Part shown: positions 24,349 to 32,904 of the stretch, in pieces
Numbering within the stretch: the first letter of the stretch is position 1
Layout: each line of letters starts with the position of its first letter
NCBI RefSeq assembly: GCF_028728205.1
Contig: NZ_JAQYUU010000001.1
Location: 857,318 to 921,317, forward strand
Direction of reading: 5' to 3'
Length of the DNA: 64,000 bases
DNA from: Clostridium sp. 'White wine YQ'
GTDB lineage: Bacteria; Bacillota; Clostridia; Clostridiales; Clostridiaceae
Notes under the pieces: model-generated
What the model was told of the DNA's origin: nothing
Database searches by the model: none
The model's input: the letters and a program-made list of their open reading frames with translations, nothing else
Program-made: the position numbers and the translations under genes

Positions 24349-25501
24349 AAATTTGATTTCTATAAGACTTAAAGAATGCTCGAAGTTCTTCAGCTAGAAG
24401 TTCAGGTTCTTCCATGGCAGTAAAATGGCCACCTCTAGGTAGTGTAGTCCATCGAGTTATATTTAGATTCTGCTTAGTCCACTCTTTAGGTGGAAGTAAT
24501 ATATCAGCAGGGAAAATAGCCATGCCTGTTGGTACATCAATAGAGCCCATTGGGGGTAAAGAATGTGTATTTTCATAATATATATTTGCTGAAGAGCCAA
24601 TGGTATTTGTAATCCAATAAATCATTATATTAGTGAGGAGTTCATCCATGCTAAAGCTTTTACTTAAATCACCTTTACAATCACTCCAGGCACGAAATTT
24701 CTCAATAATCCAAGCTGCTAAGCCCACTGGAGAGTCAGAAAGTCCATATGCAAGAGTTTGAGGTTTGGTGGATTGAATAGACATATAAGCTCCTTCTTCA
24801 GAAATCCACTTAGAGGCAATTTTCTTATATTTAGCCTCTTCCACTAAAAGATCTAGATTATCCTGTGAAGTCATTAAAGTTTTTATAATACCAACATCTG
24901 TTAGATGGATTCCTATTAGAAGTTCAGGATGGTTTAATGCAAGATACCTTGTAACTCCAGAACCAACATCCCCTCCAGCAGCAGCAAATTTATTATATCC
25001 AAGTTTCTCAGTCATTAGCTTTGCCCAAAGTTCAGAAACACGAGAATTGTTCATTCCACCATGCTTAGGTTTACTAGAAAAACCGAACCCAGGTAGAGAA
25101 GGGATAATTACATCAAAGGAATCTTCAGGATTTCCTCCATATTTAACAGGATCAGTAAGTAGTGGTATAAGTTTTTTATAACGTATATAACTATCAGGCC
25201 ATCCATGAGTTAAGATAATTGGAATAGGGTTAGGTCCTTTTCCTTTTTCGTGTATAAAATGAATATCTATCCCATCTATTTCACAATGAAACTGAGAAAA
25301 ACTATTTAATTCAGCTTCTTGTGCACGCCAGTCAAAATCCTCTAACCAATAAGAAACAAGGGACTTAAGATAATTTATATCAGTGCCTCTTTCAAAGCCT
25401 AAACCTTCTAACTGATCTGGCCATTTAACATTTTTTAATCTGTATTCTAAATCATTAAGTACCTCATCAGATACTTTAATATTGAAGTGCTCTATAGACA
25501 T
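24347..25501 (-). CDS. Epoxide hydrolase with N-terminal EHN domain
   Basis: Microsomal-type epoxide hydrolase. The EHN segment covers residues 1-110 (start IEHFNIKVSDEVLNDLEYRL), followed by the alpha/beta hydrolase core. HGWPDSY (99-105) forms the oxyanion region, nucleophile D178 lies in GGDVGSG, and the terminal His is in RGGHFTAMEEPE. It opens epoxides to diols through an aspartyl ester. The 384-residue length is standard. AAAGGAGAATTATT precedes the ATG. It is divergent from an AraC regulator 116 bases away, which may control it. Confidence 0.92.
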   Translation of the reverse strand: MSIEHFNIKVSDEVLNDLEYRLKNVKWPDQLEGLGFERGTDINYLKSLVSYWLEDFDWRAQEAELNSFSQFHCEIDGIDIHFIHEKGKGPNPIPIILTHGWPDSYIRYKKLIPLLTDPVKYGGNPEDSFDVIIPSLPGFGFSSKPKHGGMNNSRVSELWAKLMTEKLGYNKFAAAGGDVGSGVTRYLALNHPELLIGIHLTDVGIIKTLMTSQDNLDLLVEEAKYKKIASKWISEEGAYMSIQSTKPQTLAYGLSDSPVGLAAWIIEKFRAWSDCKGDLSKSFSMDELLTNIMIYWITNTIGSSANIYYENTHSLPPMGSIDVPTGMAIFPADILLPPKEWTKQNLNITRWTTLPRGGHFTAMEEPELLAEELRAFFKSYRNQI

Positions 25502-25617
25502 AATAATTCTCCTTTCGTAACCTTTAAGTGTTTATCAATAGTTTATCATTTAGAAATTATGATACAATGAGATAAATGAAGCTTTAAACTATACTATTTG
25601 TTAATGGGGGAATGTTT

Positions 25618-26475
25618 ATGCCTCAAATGGATCGTTACAAGAATAGAGCAGTATATATTGAATTTAATACAGAGGAGAATTTCGATAAACTTCCTTATGA
25701 AGATAGATTTACAATAGTTTTTGTAACAAATGGAAGCGTGAATTTAAAACTTAATGACTATCCAATAAAAGTTGTTGCTCCAAGTGTTCTTTGTTTATCA
25801 AAAGAGGATAGAATACAGGTTATTGAAAAGAATAATTTAGCCGCTCAGTCATTTTGCTTTCATCCGGACTTCTTTAATACCGCTTATTTTTCTGAAGAAA
25901 CAGGATATATGTCAAACAGCTTAAAAATAGAAACAGGGCTTTCTCTCTTTAAAAAGGATAATATCAATACTGGTGTATATGCTGTAACTGAAAAAGCTTA
26001 TCCTAAACTATATGAATGGTTTTTTATCATGGGAACAGAAGTACATGCACAGAGTGATTCTCTTTGGGTGTGCAGAATAAAGAAGTACCTAATACAAATA
26101 TTAGGGTTGCTTGAGGAACTAAACAAAAGTGGTGAGCGATCACCTGTCCATTTGGTTTTAGAATATATACATACAAACTATAGTGATAAAATAAGTTTAG
26201 AGGATTTAACAAGATGTGCTCATTTAAATAGAGTGTCTCTAAATAAAATGTTTAAAGAGTTAACTAGCTATACTGCTATGGGATATTTACTTACATATAG
26301 GCTAAAACTCTCAGAGAGTCTTTTAACTCATACAGATATGAGCTTAAATGAAATTGCACGGGCTACTGGCTTTGAGTATGATACCTATTTTATAAAACAA
26401 TTTACTGCAAAGAGAGGAATGACTCCAACGGAGTTTAGAAAATCTTCTCGGGAGTTTGTTTATTATTATCAATAA
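25618..26475 (+). CDS. AraC-family transcriptional regulator
   Basis: The N-terminal 170 residues form a cupin-like sensing domain; residues about 180-285 are the double helix-turn-helix (LVLEYIHTNYSDKISLEDL ... MSLNEIARATGFEYDTYFIKQF). The ATG at 25618 fits the GGGGGA site better than the ATG at 25612, which is only one base from it. Divergent from the epoxide hydrolase gene, so that gene is a likely target. Ligand unknown. Confidence 0.9.
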   Translation: MPQMDRYKNRAVYIEFNTEENFDKLPYEDRFTIVFVTNGSVNLKLNDYPIKVVAPSVLCLSKEDRIQVIEKNNLAAQSFCFHPDFFNTAYFSEETGYMSNSLKIETGLSLFKKDNINTGVYAVTEKAYPKLYEWFFIMGTEVHAQSDSLWVCRIKKYLIQILGLLEELNKSGERSPVHLVLEYIHTNYSDKISLEDLTRCAHLNRVSLNKMFKELTSYTAMGYLLTYRLKLSESLLTHTDMSLNEIARATGFEYDTYFIKQFTAKRGMTPTEFRKSSREFVYYYQ

Positions 26476-26564
26476 AAGAGACAACATTAAATATACATTC
26501 TTAGAACATTTATTTTTCGCTAGGGCTATTGGATTATATTTATGTTATAAACTATGAATCTTAG

Positions 26565-26599
26565 AAAAGTGCTAATCTTGTGAAGATGAGCACTTTTTT
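26565..26599 (+). terminator. Terminator between AraC and PucR genes
   Basis: AAAAGTGCTAATCTT pairs with AAGATGAGCACTTTTTT around a GTG loop, with T-run. The minus-strand version serves the PucR gene. Confidence 0.85.
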
Positions 26600-26625
26600 C
26601 TTTGCTTCTAATTTTAATTTCAAAA

Positions 26626-27858
26626 TCAGGGTGTTTCAGCTTTTATCTCTAATAGTCTTATAGATAAAAAGATTTTGCATATTTCATCACCATGTTCTAA
26701 GCTTATACCAGTCATATCTTTTATTTTGTTGATACGGTAGAATAAAGTATTTCGATGAATGTTTAATATTTTTGCAGCTTCTCCTGGAGAAGAAGAATAA
26801 AAGATATACTGTTTCAATGTTTCTAGAAAGTTTGTTCCATTCTCTTTATCATAAACCATAAGCATTGAGACAGCCGGATGGCAAAAATCCATCTGATTAT
26901 ATCTATTTGAGATCAATTCATAGATGATATACAGAGTACAATCCTCAAAAAAGGAACAATTCATATTTCTTTTTAGACCTATCTCCATAGCGGTAACAGC
27001 ATTCAAATAGTGTTTTTTTGAATCGTTCAAAAGAGTATACTTTTGGCTTATTCCAGCATATAAATTATTTTTACTCAAGAAGTGAGTAAAGTCACTATTG
27101 TTGGTGTTAAAAAGTTTATCAAATAGGAATTGATCAATAAAAGCTACAATTCCAGGATTATAAATAATACATTGAGTAATAGGAATGTAAGATTTTAAAG
27201 TTCTAAAAATAGTAGAAATCTTACTGTCAAAAGTTTCTTGCCTGTTACTTCCAATAACCATAATATAAAGATTATCTGCCCTAGCCCATTTTAAATAGTG
27301 TTGTTTGTTTTCTATAATAGACTCGTCAATCTGTTTTCCTTTTATAAGGTCAGCTAATAAATAATTTGGGAGATTGTTGTTATCTAAATTTAAAAGAATA
27401 TTCTTTTGCAATTGAGCAGATATAAGTGCACTAACCTTGTCTATTAGCATGAAATCAATATCTTGAAAGGGGATGCCATTTTCGTAAACAACAAGTTCTC
27501 CAATTTCAATGATATCAATTTTTATGGAATTTATTAGAGTTCTATTTGAAGTAGTCTCTTTTATTAAAGTATCATTTATTTTATTTGAATATATTAGTGA
27601 TAAGGTATCTTCTGAAAGGAAAATATTCTTATTTTCATCTGTAATAAATTGAAAAACATTTTCGGCATCATATGAAGAAGCCAAGAGCTTGCCGCTTGCA
27701 TCCATTAGAATCAATGGTCTGTTAAATCTTTCTCTTGCTTTATCTATCAGATATTGAAGGCCTTTATTAGAACAAAAGCCATCAAAGAGATCCTGCATAT
27801 AAAGTGCAAGTTTTATATCTACTTCATTTAGATTATCTATATCGAAGTTTTTTTTCAT
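26626..27858 (-). CDS. PucR/CdaR-family transcriptional regulator
   Basis: 410 residues. The C-terminal PucR helix-turn-helix is clear (GEAAKILNIHRNTLFYRINKIKDMTGI). The middle is a GGDEF-like CdaR domain and the N-terminal 140 residues a GAF-like sensing region (RPLILMDASGKLLASS). Members activate purine, sugar-acid or amino-acid catabolic genes in answer to a metabolite. The amidohydrolase divergent at 28135 is the obvious target. AGGAGGTTTCC precedes the ATG, and a perfect 20-base palindrome sits 20 bases upstream. Confidence 0.88.
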   Translation of the reverse strand: MKKNFDIDNLNEVDIKLALYMQDLFDGFCSNKGLQYLIDKARERFNRPLILMDASGKLLASSYDAENVFQFITDENKNIFLSEDTLSLIYSNKINDTLIKETTSNRTLINSIKIDIIEIGELVVYENGIPFQDIDFMLIDKVSALISAQLQKNILLNLDNNNLPNYLLADLIKGKQIDESIIENKQHYLKWARADNLYIMVIGSNRQETFDSKISTIFRTLKSYIPITQCIIYNPGIVAFIDQFLFDKLFNTNNSDFTHFLSKNNLYAGISQKYTLLNDSKKHYLNAVTAMEIGLKRNMNCSFFEDCTLYIIYELISNRYNQMDFCHPAVSMLMVYDKENGTNFLETLKQYIFYSSSPGEAAKILNIHRNTLFYRINKIKDMTGISLEHGDEICKIFLSIRLLEIKAETP

Positions 27859-27877
27859 GGAAACCTCCTAATATTTT

Positions 27878-27897
27878 AATTGTGCTATAGCACAATT
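27878..27897. promoter_or_regulatory. Perfect 20-base palindrome before the PucR gene
   Basis: AATTGTGCTATAGCACAATT is fully self-complementary and lies just upstream of the PucR ribosome binding site, as for an autoregulatory operator. Confidence 0.6.
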
Positions 27898-27995
27898 TCC
27901 TATGTTCTTATAAAAGAAAATTCAAATTTTAGTACATTGTTTATGCAATTACAGTATATTATAATCAGAAATATAAGGCAAGACGGCTATCTAAA

Positions 27996-28021
27996 GTGTA
28001 TTGTACTGAAGCATAATACAC
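27996..28021. promoter_or_regulatory. Imperfect dyad upstream of the amidohydrolase
   Basis: GTGTATTGT and ATAATACAC flank an 8-base centre (8 of 9 arm positions match). Possible activator site for the downstream gene. Nothing else was seen in the 27859-28134 spacer. Confidence 0.35.
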
Positions 28022-28134
28022 TAATGAAGAATACTGAAAGTTATACTGCAGGTGATTATCCAGTATTATGAATGTGATTAAATCTGGTAGTTTTTCAGCC
28101 TTGAGAATATTGTAATTTCATAGGAGGTACTAAA

Positions 28135-29229
28135 ATGTCTACTACCATAATAAAAAATGTGAAAATATTTAATGGTATTGAATGCATAGAGGCAGATAAA
28201 GTAGTAATTGAAAATGGATATATTACTGATAAAGCAGAAGGAGACATTGAGATTGATGGAAGTGGATGCACCTTACTTCCAGGATTTATAGATGCACACA
28301 TTCATCTATATGAAAGTAAAAACCTAAAGGAAGCTTCAATGTATGGTGTTACAACTATGATGGATATGGGAACACGTTCACCGGAAGTAGTCGATAGTCT
28401 AAAAAATTTATCTGGCTTACCTGATATACGAAGCAGTTACTGTCCAGCTTTCGCTTCAGGAAGTAATATGCCAATTAAAATGGGGTATTCTGAATCCGCT
28501 TATGTAATAAGTGCGACTGATGCGGAACGTTTTGTAAATGAACAGATAGCAAATGGTGCAGATTACATTAAAGTTATTTTAGAGGAACAAAGTGTAAGTG
28601 TTAAGACTACGACATTTCCACTAGAAATTGTTGCTGCGATTGTTGTTCAGGCTCATATTAATGGCAAAAAAGTCATTGCACATGCTGTTTCAACTAACTC
28701 ATTTAAAACTGCAATAAAAGCTGGCGTAGATGTAGTGACACATATTCCATTTGTTGAACCTTTAACAGAAGAGATTATTGAATTGATGAGCAAGAACGGT
28801 ACTGTATCAGTTCCGACAATGGTAACAATGAAAGGGATTGTTGAATCTATTAAAAAATTTAATCCCTACGCGCCATTGAATTATGATTACGTTAAGGAAT
28901 CAGTTGCAAAACTTTATAAAGCTGGTGTGACAATTATGGCAGGAAGTGATTCGAATACAGGTGATCCAACAACTCCATATTCTGCACCCTATGGTATTTC
29001 ACTTCTTGATGAACTTAAACTAATGGTTGAGGCTGGTTTTACACCTATACAGGCAATACAAAGTGCAACAAGTATAACAGCAAAATATTTTGGCATGGAT
29101 GACAGAGGAATTATTAAGCCAGGCTATAGGGCAGACCTTATTCTTATAAAAGGTGATCCAACTGTAGATATTAATGTAGTGAAGGATATTAAACAAGTTT
29201 GGATTCGTGGAAAGGAGACTATTAAATAA
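28135..29229 (+). CDS. Amidohydrolase-family metal-dependent hydrolase
   Basis: A 364-residue imidazolonepropionase-like amidohydrolase: metal-binding DAHIHLYES (HxH at residues 56-58), the catalytic late Asp in MAGSDSNTG, and the closing RGIIKPGYRADLILIKGDP. These enzymes hydrolyse cyclic amides, dipeptides or related C-N bonds. The strong AGGAGGTACTAAA site supports the start. Divergent from a PucR-type regulator, which suggests induction by its own substrate, probably in nitrogen scavenging. Substrate unknown. Confidence 0.88.
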   Translation: MSTTIIKNVKIFNGIECIEADKVVIENGYITDKAEGDIEIDGSGCTLLPGFIDAHIHLYESKNLKEASMYGVTTMMDMGTRSPEVVDSLKNLSGLPDIRSSYCPAFASGSNMPIKMGYSESAYVISATDAERFVNEQIANGADYIKVILEEQSVSVKTTTFPLEIVAAIVVQAHINGKKVIAHAVSTNSFKTAIKAGVDVVTHIPFVEPLTEEIIELMSKNGTVSVPTMVTMKGIVESIKKFNPYAPLNYDYVKESVAKLYKAGVTIMAGSDSNTGDPTTPYSAPYGISLLDELKLMVEAGFTPIQAIQSATSITAKYFGMDDRGIIKPGYRADLILIKGDPTVDINVVKDIKQVWIRGKETIK

Positions 29230-29291
29230 TCATTAATAGCAGACAATTATAATTCATCCGTAAAAATACCTAAAGGTTTTGCTACAATGAG

Positions 29292-29329
29292 AAAAAAGGT
29301 CCGATTCAAATAAAAATCAGACCTTTTTT
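29292..29329. terminator. Bidirectional terminator
   Basis: AAAAAAGGTCCGATT and AATCAGACCTTTTTT pair around an A-rich loop. It serves the amidohydrolase and the convergent pentapeptide-repeat gene. Confidence 0.9.
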
Positions 29330-29332
29330 ATA

Positions 29333-29980
29333 TTAATTTATCTCAGCATTTTTCAAAAACTTTATTATATAACTTAAAGTGTAAAAATCTCTATCTAAAT
29401 TAGTGCTAATGTAATTTAAGCCCTTTATTAATGTTTCTTCTTCAAAGTTTTCCAAAAGAATCATTATATTTAAGTTATTAAGACTACCATCTTTTGTATC
29501 TAGAACCCTTGAAGCTTTTATATGTTCATTTTTTAAAGCATTAAATGCAGCAGTTTGCAAACTTTCACTTATTTCTATATTAGGCATTTCACTAAAAATT
29601 CTTATTTGTGGATTTTGGGTATTTAAATTTTTAACATTAGTTAAATCAGTTGATAAGAATATAGTATTGATAAACTTTGCATCCTTGAAATTAACACCTT
29701 CTAATTTTACAGAGTCAAAGATGGTGTTTTCAAAAACTGCATCCTTAAAGTCGCTGTCTTTCAAATTAGTTCCTATAAACTCAGCCCATTTAAAACTACA
29801 ACTAAAAAAATTAGTTGATTTAAAATGTGCCCCTCTAAAACTTACATAATCAAAATTTGAACCTTCAAAATCACAATTATAGCAATTGCTTCTGGATAGG
29901 TTTTTATACATAAAGTTTTTATCTTTTTTCTCAATATTATTATAATTGAAGTTTCCTTTAACACTTTGATTTCTAGCCAT
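29333..29980 (-). CDS. Pentapeptide-repeat protein
   Basis: Residues about 30-135 repeat the A(D/N)Lxx-type pentad with central Phe/Leu (CDFEG SNFDY VSFRG AHFKS ...), which folds as a right-handed quadrilateral beta-helix. The remaining 80 residues are helical, ending without the repeat. Some family members (Qnr, MfpA) mimic DNA and protect gyrase; most have no known role. The start ATG at 29980 follows GGAGG and overlaps the end of the upstream DEAD-box helicase gene by 8 bases (ATGGCTAG), so translation is coupled. Confidence 0.88.
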   Translation of the reverse strand: MARNQSVKGNFNYNNIEKKDKNFMYKNLSRSNCYNCDFEGSNFDYVSFRGAHFKSTNFFSCSFKWAEFIGTNLKDSDFKDAVFENTIFDSVKLEGVNFKDAKFINTIFLSTDLTNVKNLNTQNPQIRIFSEMPNIEISESLQTAAFNALKNEHIKASRVLDTKDGSLNNLNIMILLENFEEETLIKGLNYISTNLDRDFYTLSYIIKFLKNAEIN

Positions 29981-31094
29981 TACTTCCTCCATCTAATACT
30001 CTTCTTGAAATTTTAAGCTTTATTGTTCTTTCTATTTCATCTAGCATTTTCTTATCTTTAGGATCAATAAATAGGCAAGTATAGCCTTCTTCTCCAGCTC
30101 TTCCTGTTCTACCAATACGGTGAATATAGCTTTCAACAGTTTCTGGAATATCATAATTATATATATGACCAACTCCATTTATATCTAACCCTCTAGAAGC
30201 AACATCTGTGGCAATTAAGTATTGGAAATCACCATTTCTAAAAGCTTTCATAATTTTTTCACGCTTTGCTTGCAGTACATCACTATGAAGTTTTTTACAG
30301 TCATATCCGCGTTTATGAAGTGCAGCCTCAAGATCATCAGCTCTTCTTTTGGTTCTGCAGAATATTATGGCCATAAAAGGATTATCTTCATCTAGAACTT
30401 TACATAAAGAATCTTGCTTCCATCTATCTGTTGTTTCAACTACCTCTTGCTTTATTGTATCTAGAGTAACTTCTTCTTTTTTTATAGATATTGAGAAAGG
30501 ATCCTTCATATATCTATAGGCTAATTTTTTTACATCAGAATTTAATGTTGCAGAAAAGCATAGTGTCTGACGGTTTTTATTGGTTTCTTTTATGATAGTT
30601 TCAACTTCATTTTTAAAACCCATTAAAAGCATTTGATCAGCTTCATCTAATACAAAAGTTTTTAATTTACTTAGGTTTATGGTTTTTCTTTCAATATGAT
30701 CAAGAAGTCTTCCAGGAGTTGCAATAACTAGATGAATGTTTCCTCTAAGCTTCTTTAGTTGAGACCCTATATCTTTTCCACCATAAGCAGCTAATATGTT
30801 TATGTTCTTGCCCTTTTTTAGCTTCTTAGCTTCTTCAGTTATTTGAAGAGCTAGTTCTCTAGTAGGTGTTAAAATTAGAGCCTGAACTACATTTGAGTCT
30901 GGGTTTATATTTTCAAAAAGAGGAAGTAAAAATGCAAGAGTTTTACCAGTTCCAGTTTGTGCTTCAGCTATAACATCTTTTCCATCCTTTATAAGGTTAA
31001 TGCTTTGAGCTTGTATTGGAGTTGGCTCTTTAATCCCTTGGTTTTTTAATACCCTCATTATATCTTCACTAATACCTAATTCTTTAAAATTCAT
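29973..31094 (-). CDS. DEAD-box ATP-dependent RNA helicase
   Basis: Complete core helicase of 373 residues: Q-motif, Walker A AQTGTGKT (45-52), PTRELA (77-82), DEAD (150-153), SAT (about 181-183), and HRIGRTGR motif VI near the end. It lacks the long basic C-terminal tail of CshA/DeaD types, so it is a minimal core enzyme like RhlE/YfmL-type proteins, acting in RNA remodelling, ribosome assembly or cold adaptation. AAAGGTAGAACAT precedes the ATG. It is coupled to the pentapeptide-repeat gene. Confidence 0.95.
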   Translation of the reverse strand: MNFKELGISEDIMRVLKNQGIKEPTPIQAQSINLIKDGKDVIAEAQTGTGKTLAFLLPLFENINPDSNVVQALILTPTRELALQITEEAKKLKKGKNINILAAYGGKDIGSQLKKLRGNIHLVIATPGRLLDHIERKTINLSKLKTFVLDEADQMLLMGFKNEVETIIKETNKNRQTLCFSATLNSDVKKLAYRYMKDPFSISIKKEEVTLDTIKQEVVETTDRWKQDSLCKVLDEDNPFMAIIFCRTKRRADDLEAALHKRGYDCKKLHSDVLQAKREKIMKAFRNGDFQYLIATDVASRGLDINGVGHIYNYDIPETVESYIHRIGRTGRAGEEGYTCLFIDPKDKKMLDEIERTIKLKISRRVLDGGSNG

Positions 31095-31168
31095 ATGTTC
31101 TACCTTTCGTTATTAACTTAAATTTTTCCTGTTAGTGCTAGTTAATAATACCACAGTAATAGTATTAT

Positions 31169-31196
31169 CTCTATTAAATTTTTAATTCTAATAGAG
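31169..31196. promoter_or_regulatory. Inverted repeat between helicase and sigma genes
   Basis: CTCTATTA and TAATAGAG flank a 12-base AT centre; a second dyad (ATAATAC/AGTATTAT) lies just to the left. Possibly the helicase promoter or leader region; otherwise the 31095-31318 spacer shows nothing. Confidence 0.35.
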
Positions 31197-31318
31197 GTAA
31201 GCGGAAATATTTGTTTTATAATTAATTTAACTAGAAATAATTATATAAATTAATGAACCTTTTGTAGAGATAGCTGCTCATTTATTATGTAGTTCCTAGG
31301 AGCAAGGAGGAGAAAGGC

Positions 31319-31888
31319 TTGGATAAAATAGATCTAATAAAAAAATTCCAATTTGGTGACGTAGATAGCTTTGAACAATTATATAAAATTTATAGTAAAA
31401 AGGCTTTTGGTTCAGCTTATCTTATATCTGGTGATAAGGATATTGCTGAAGATATTGTCCAGGAGACTTTTTTTCAGTGTTTTAAGGAAATTAAGAAGCT
31501 TAAAGAACCCCTTGCATTTGATGTTTGGTTTTATAAGACTCTAGTTAGATATGCTTGGAAAATATCCGCAAAGCATAAAAAGACAATACCTTTAGAAGAC
31601 ATTGATTATGAGAGTTTAAGTTCAGAGATGGATTATAGAGAAACAAAGTTAATGCTTGATCAAGCTATAGAAAAGCTTTCACCTTCTTTAAAAACAGTAA
31701 TAATTTTATATTATTTTAATGACATGTCAATTAAAGAAATCTCAAAGATACTTGGATGCTTTCAAGGAACAGTTAAATCTCGTTTATATAATGCAAAGAA
31801 AGCACTTAAAAAGGTACTTGTTGAAAGTGAAATAGAAGCTTTTTATAAAGAAATCAATGGAATAAAGGAGTGTAAGGTTAATGATTGA
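31319..31888 (+). CDS. ECF-type RNA polymerase sigma factor
   Basis: 189 residues with sigma region 2 (FEQLYKIYSKKAFGSAYLISGDKDIAEDIVQETF) and region 4 (LSPSLKTVIILYYFNDMSIKEISKILGCFQGTVKSRLYNAKKAL). It directs RNA polymerase to stress or envelope promoters. TTG start with AAGGAGGAG nine bases upstream. Its last codons overlap the start of a membrane-anchored DUF4367 protein, the standard ECF/anti-sigma arrangement, so activity is probably released by an extracellular signal. Confidence 0.92.
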   Translation: MDKIDLIKKFQFGDVDSFEQLYKIYSKKAFGSAYLISGDKDIAEDIVQETFFQCFKEIKKLKEPLAFDVWFYKTLVRYAWKISAKHKKTIPLEDIDYESLSSEMDYRETKLMLDQAIEKLSPSLKTVIILYYFNDMSIKEISKILGCFQGTVKSRLYNAKKALKKVLVESEIEAFYKEINGIKECKVND

Positions 31889-32804
31889 TGAATCAAAGCT
31901 TGAAGATGATATTAAATTGATATTAGAAGCAAAAACTGAAAAAGTTAAGTTATCTAAAGAAATGTTTTCAAATATAGTAAAGAGGCTAGAAAATAATAAA
32001 GAAGAAAGTAAATTTATAATTCCAAGGGGTATATTTAGGAGAAGCATAGCTGCTTCCTTATCAGGAATCTGTATCCTTATGTTCATCTTATTTATTACTT
32101 CAGGTGAGATTAGAACATTTGCTTATGAAACAGCAAATAATATAAAATCAATTTTTGTATTAGATAAGTATAAGGATGGATATAAGCTTGCTCAAAAAAC
32201 AACGTCAGAAGAAGTGCTTATGCCAACATTTACTCAAAGTACAAAATTAAATGATGAGGAACTTTCTAATAAATTAGGCTTTAAGGTTGTATTTCCAAGT
32301 TCACTTAAAGATGGATATGAGTATTATGGAAGAGCAGAATCAGTTGGAATTAACAAGAAAGTAAGTGATGAAGTTAGTGAAAAGCTTCAAGGAAAATTAC
32401 AGAAAGCTATAAATGATGAGAATACATTTAAGGATTTAAAAGACTACTTACCATTTAGAAGTGTGTTTGGAATGTATAAAGATAAGAATGGAAATATAAT
32501 ATATTTAACTATGACATCTTCAGAAATTAAGGTAAGAAGTGATGATGCTGAAACATCTAATAAAGTTGAACTAAATAAATGTGATGCTTATTGGATTCAA
32601 GAGGTAGAGCCAGATTATACATTAACTAATGAAGAGGGAATATTCAAAGCAGATATTCACATAAGGCCAGAAAATATAACTAAAAAGCATTTTTTAACTT
32701 GGCAGTATAGAGGAGTTAACTATTATCTTAATACCTATAAAGCTGAAGAAATCAAGCTAGAAGATGCGGTAAAAATGGCTAATTCATTTATGGAGCAGCA
32801 ATAA
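31881..32804 (+). CDS. Anti-sigma factor, DUF4367 type
   Basis: Residues 1-50 are a cytoplasmic, charged segment that would bind the sigma factor; one membrane helix follows at about 54-74 (SIAASLSGICILMFILFI). The remaining 230 residues form an extracytoplasmic DUF4367-like domain (SFMEQQ at the end). The start overlaps the sigma gene by 8 bases, with AAGGAGTGTAAGGT ahead. It should hold the sigma factor inactive until a cell-surface signal is sensed. Confidence 0.85.
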   Translation: MIDESKLEDDIKLILEAKTEKVKLSKEMFSNIVKRLENNKEESKFIIPRGIFRRSIAASLSGICILMFILFITSGEIRTFAYETANNIKSIFVLDKYKDGYKLAQKTTSEEVLMPTFTQSTKLNDEELSNKLGFKVVFPSSLKDGYEYYGRAESVGINKKVSDEVSEKLQGKLQKAINDENTFKDLKDYLPFRSVFGMYKDKNGNIIYLTMTSSEIKVRSDDAETSNKVELNKCDAYWIQEVEPDYTLTNEEGIFKADIHIRPENITKKHFLTWQYRGVNYYLNTYKAEEIKLEDAVKMANSFMEQQ

Positions 32805-32817
32805 GGAGTTTATTATA

Positions 32818-32853
32818 ATGGAAAATAAAACTTTTCACTGCAATTATTGGTAA
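32818..32853 (+). other. Possible 11-residue micropeptide
   Basis: AAGGAGT followed after 9 bases by ATG opens MENKTFHCNYW before TAA. It has a real-looking ribosome binding site but is too short to support on sequence alone. Confidence 0.2.
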
Positions 32854-32904
32854 CTTAGGAGTATAATATATTTAAGATTTTAACTAACGTGTAGTGGAGG
32901 ATAT

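Noticed and set aside
27880..28071. 63-codon frame in the PucR/amidohydrolase spacer
   Set aside because: It begins inside the palindrome, lacks a ribosome binding site and has spacer-like composition.
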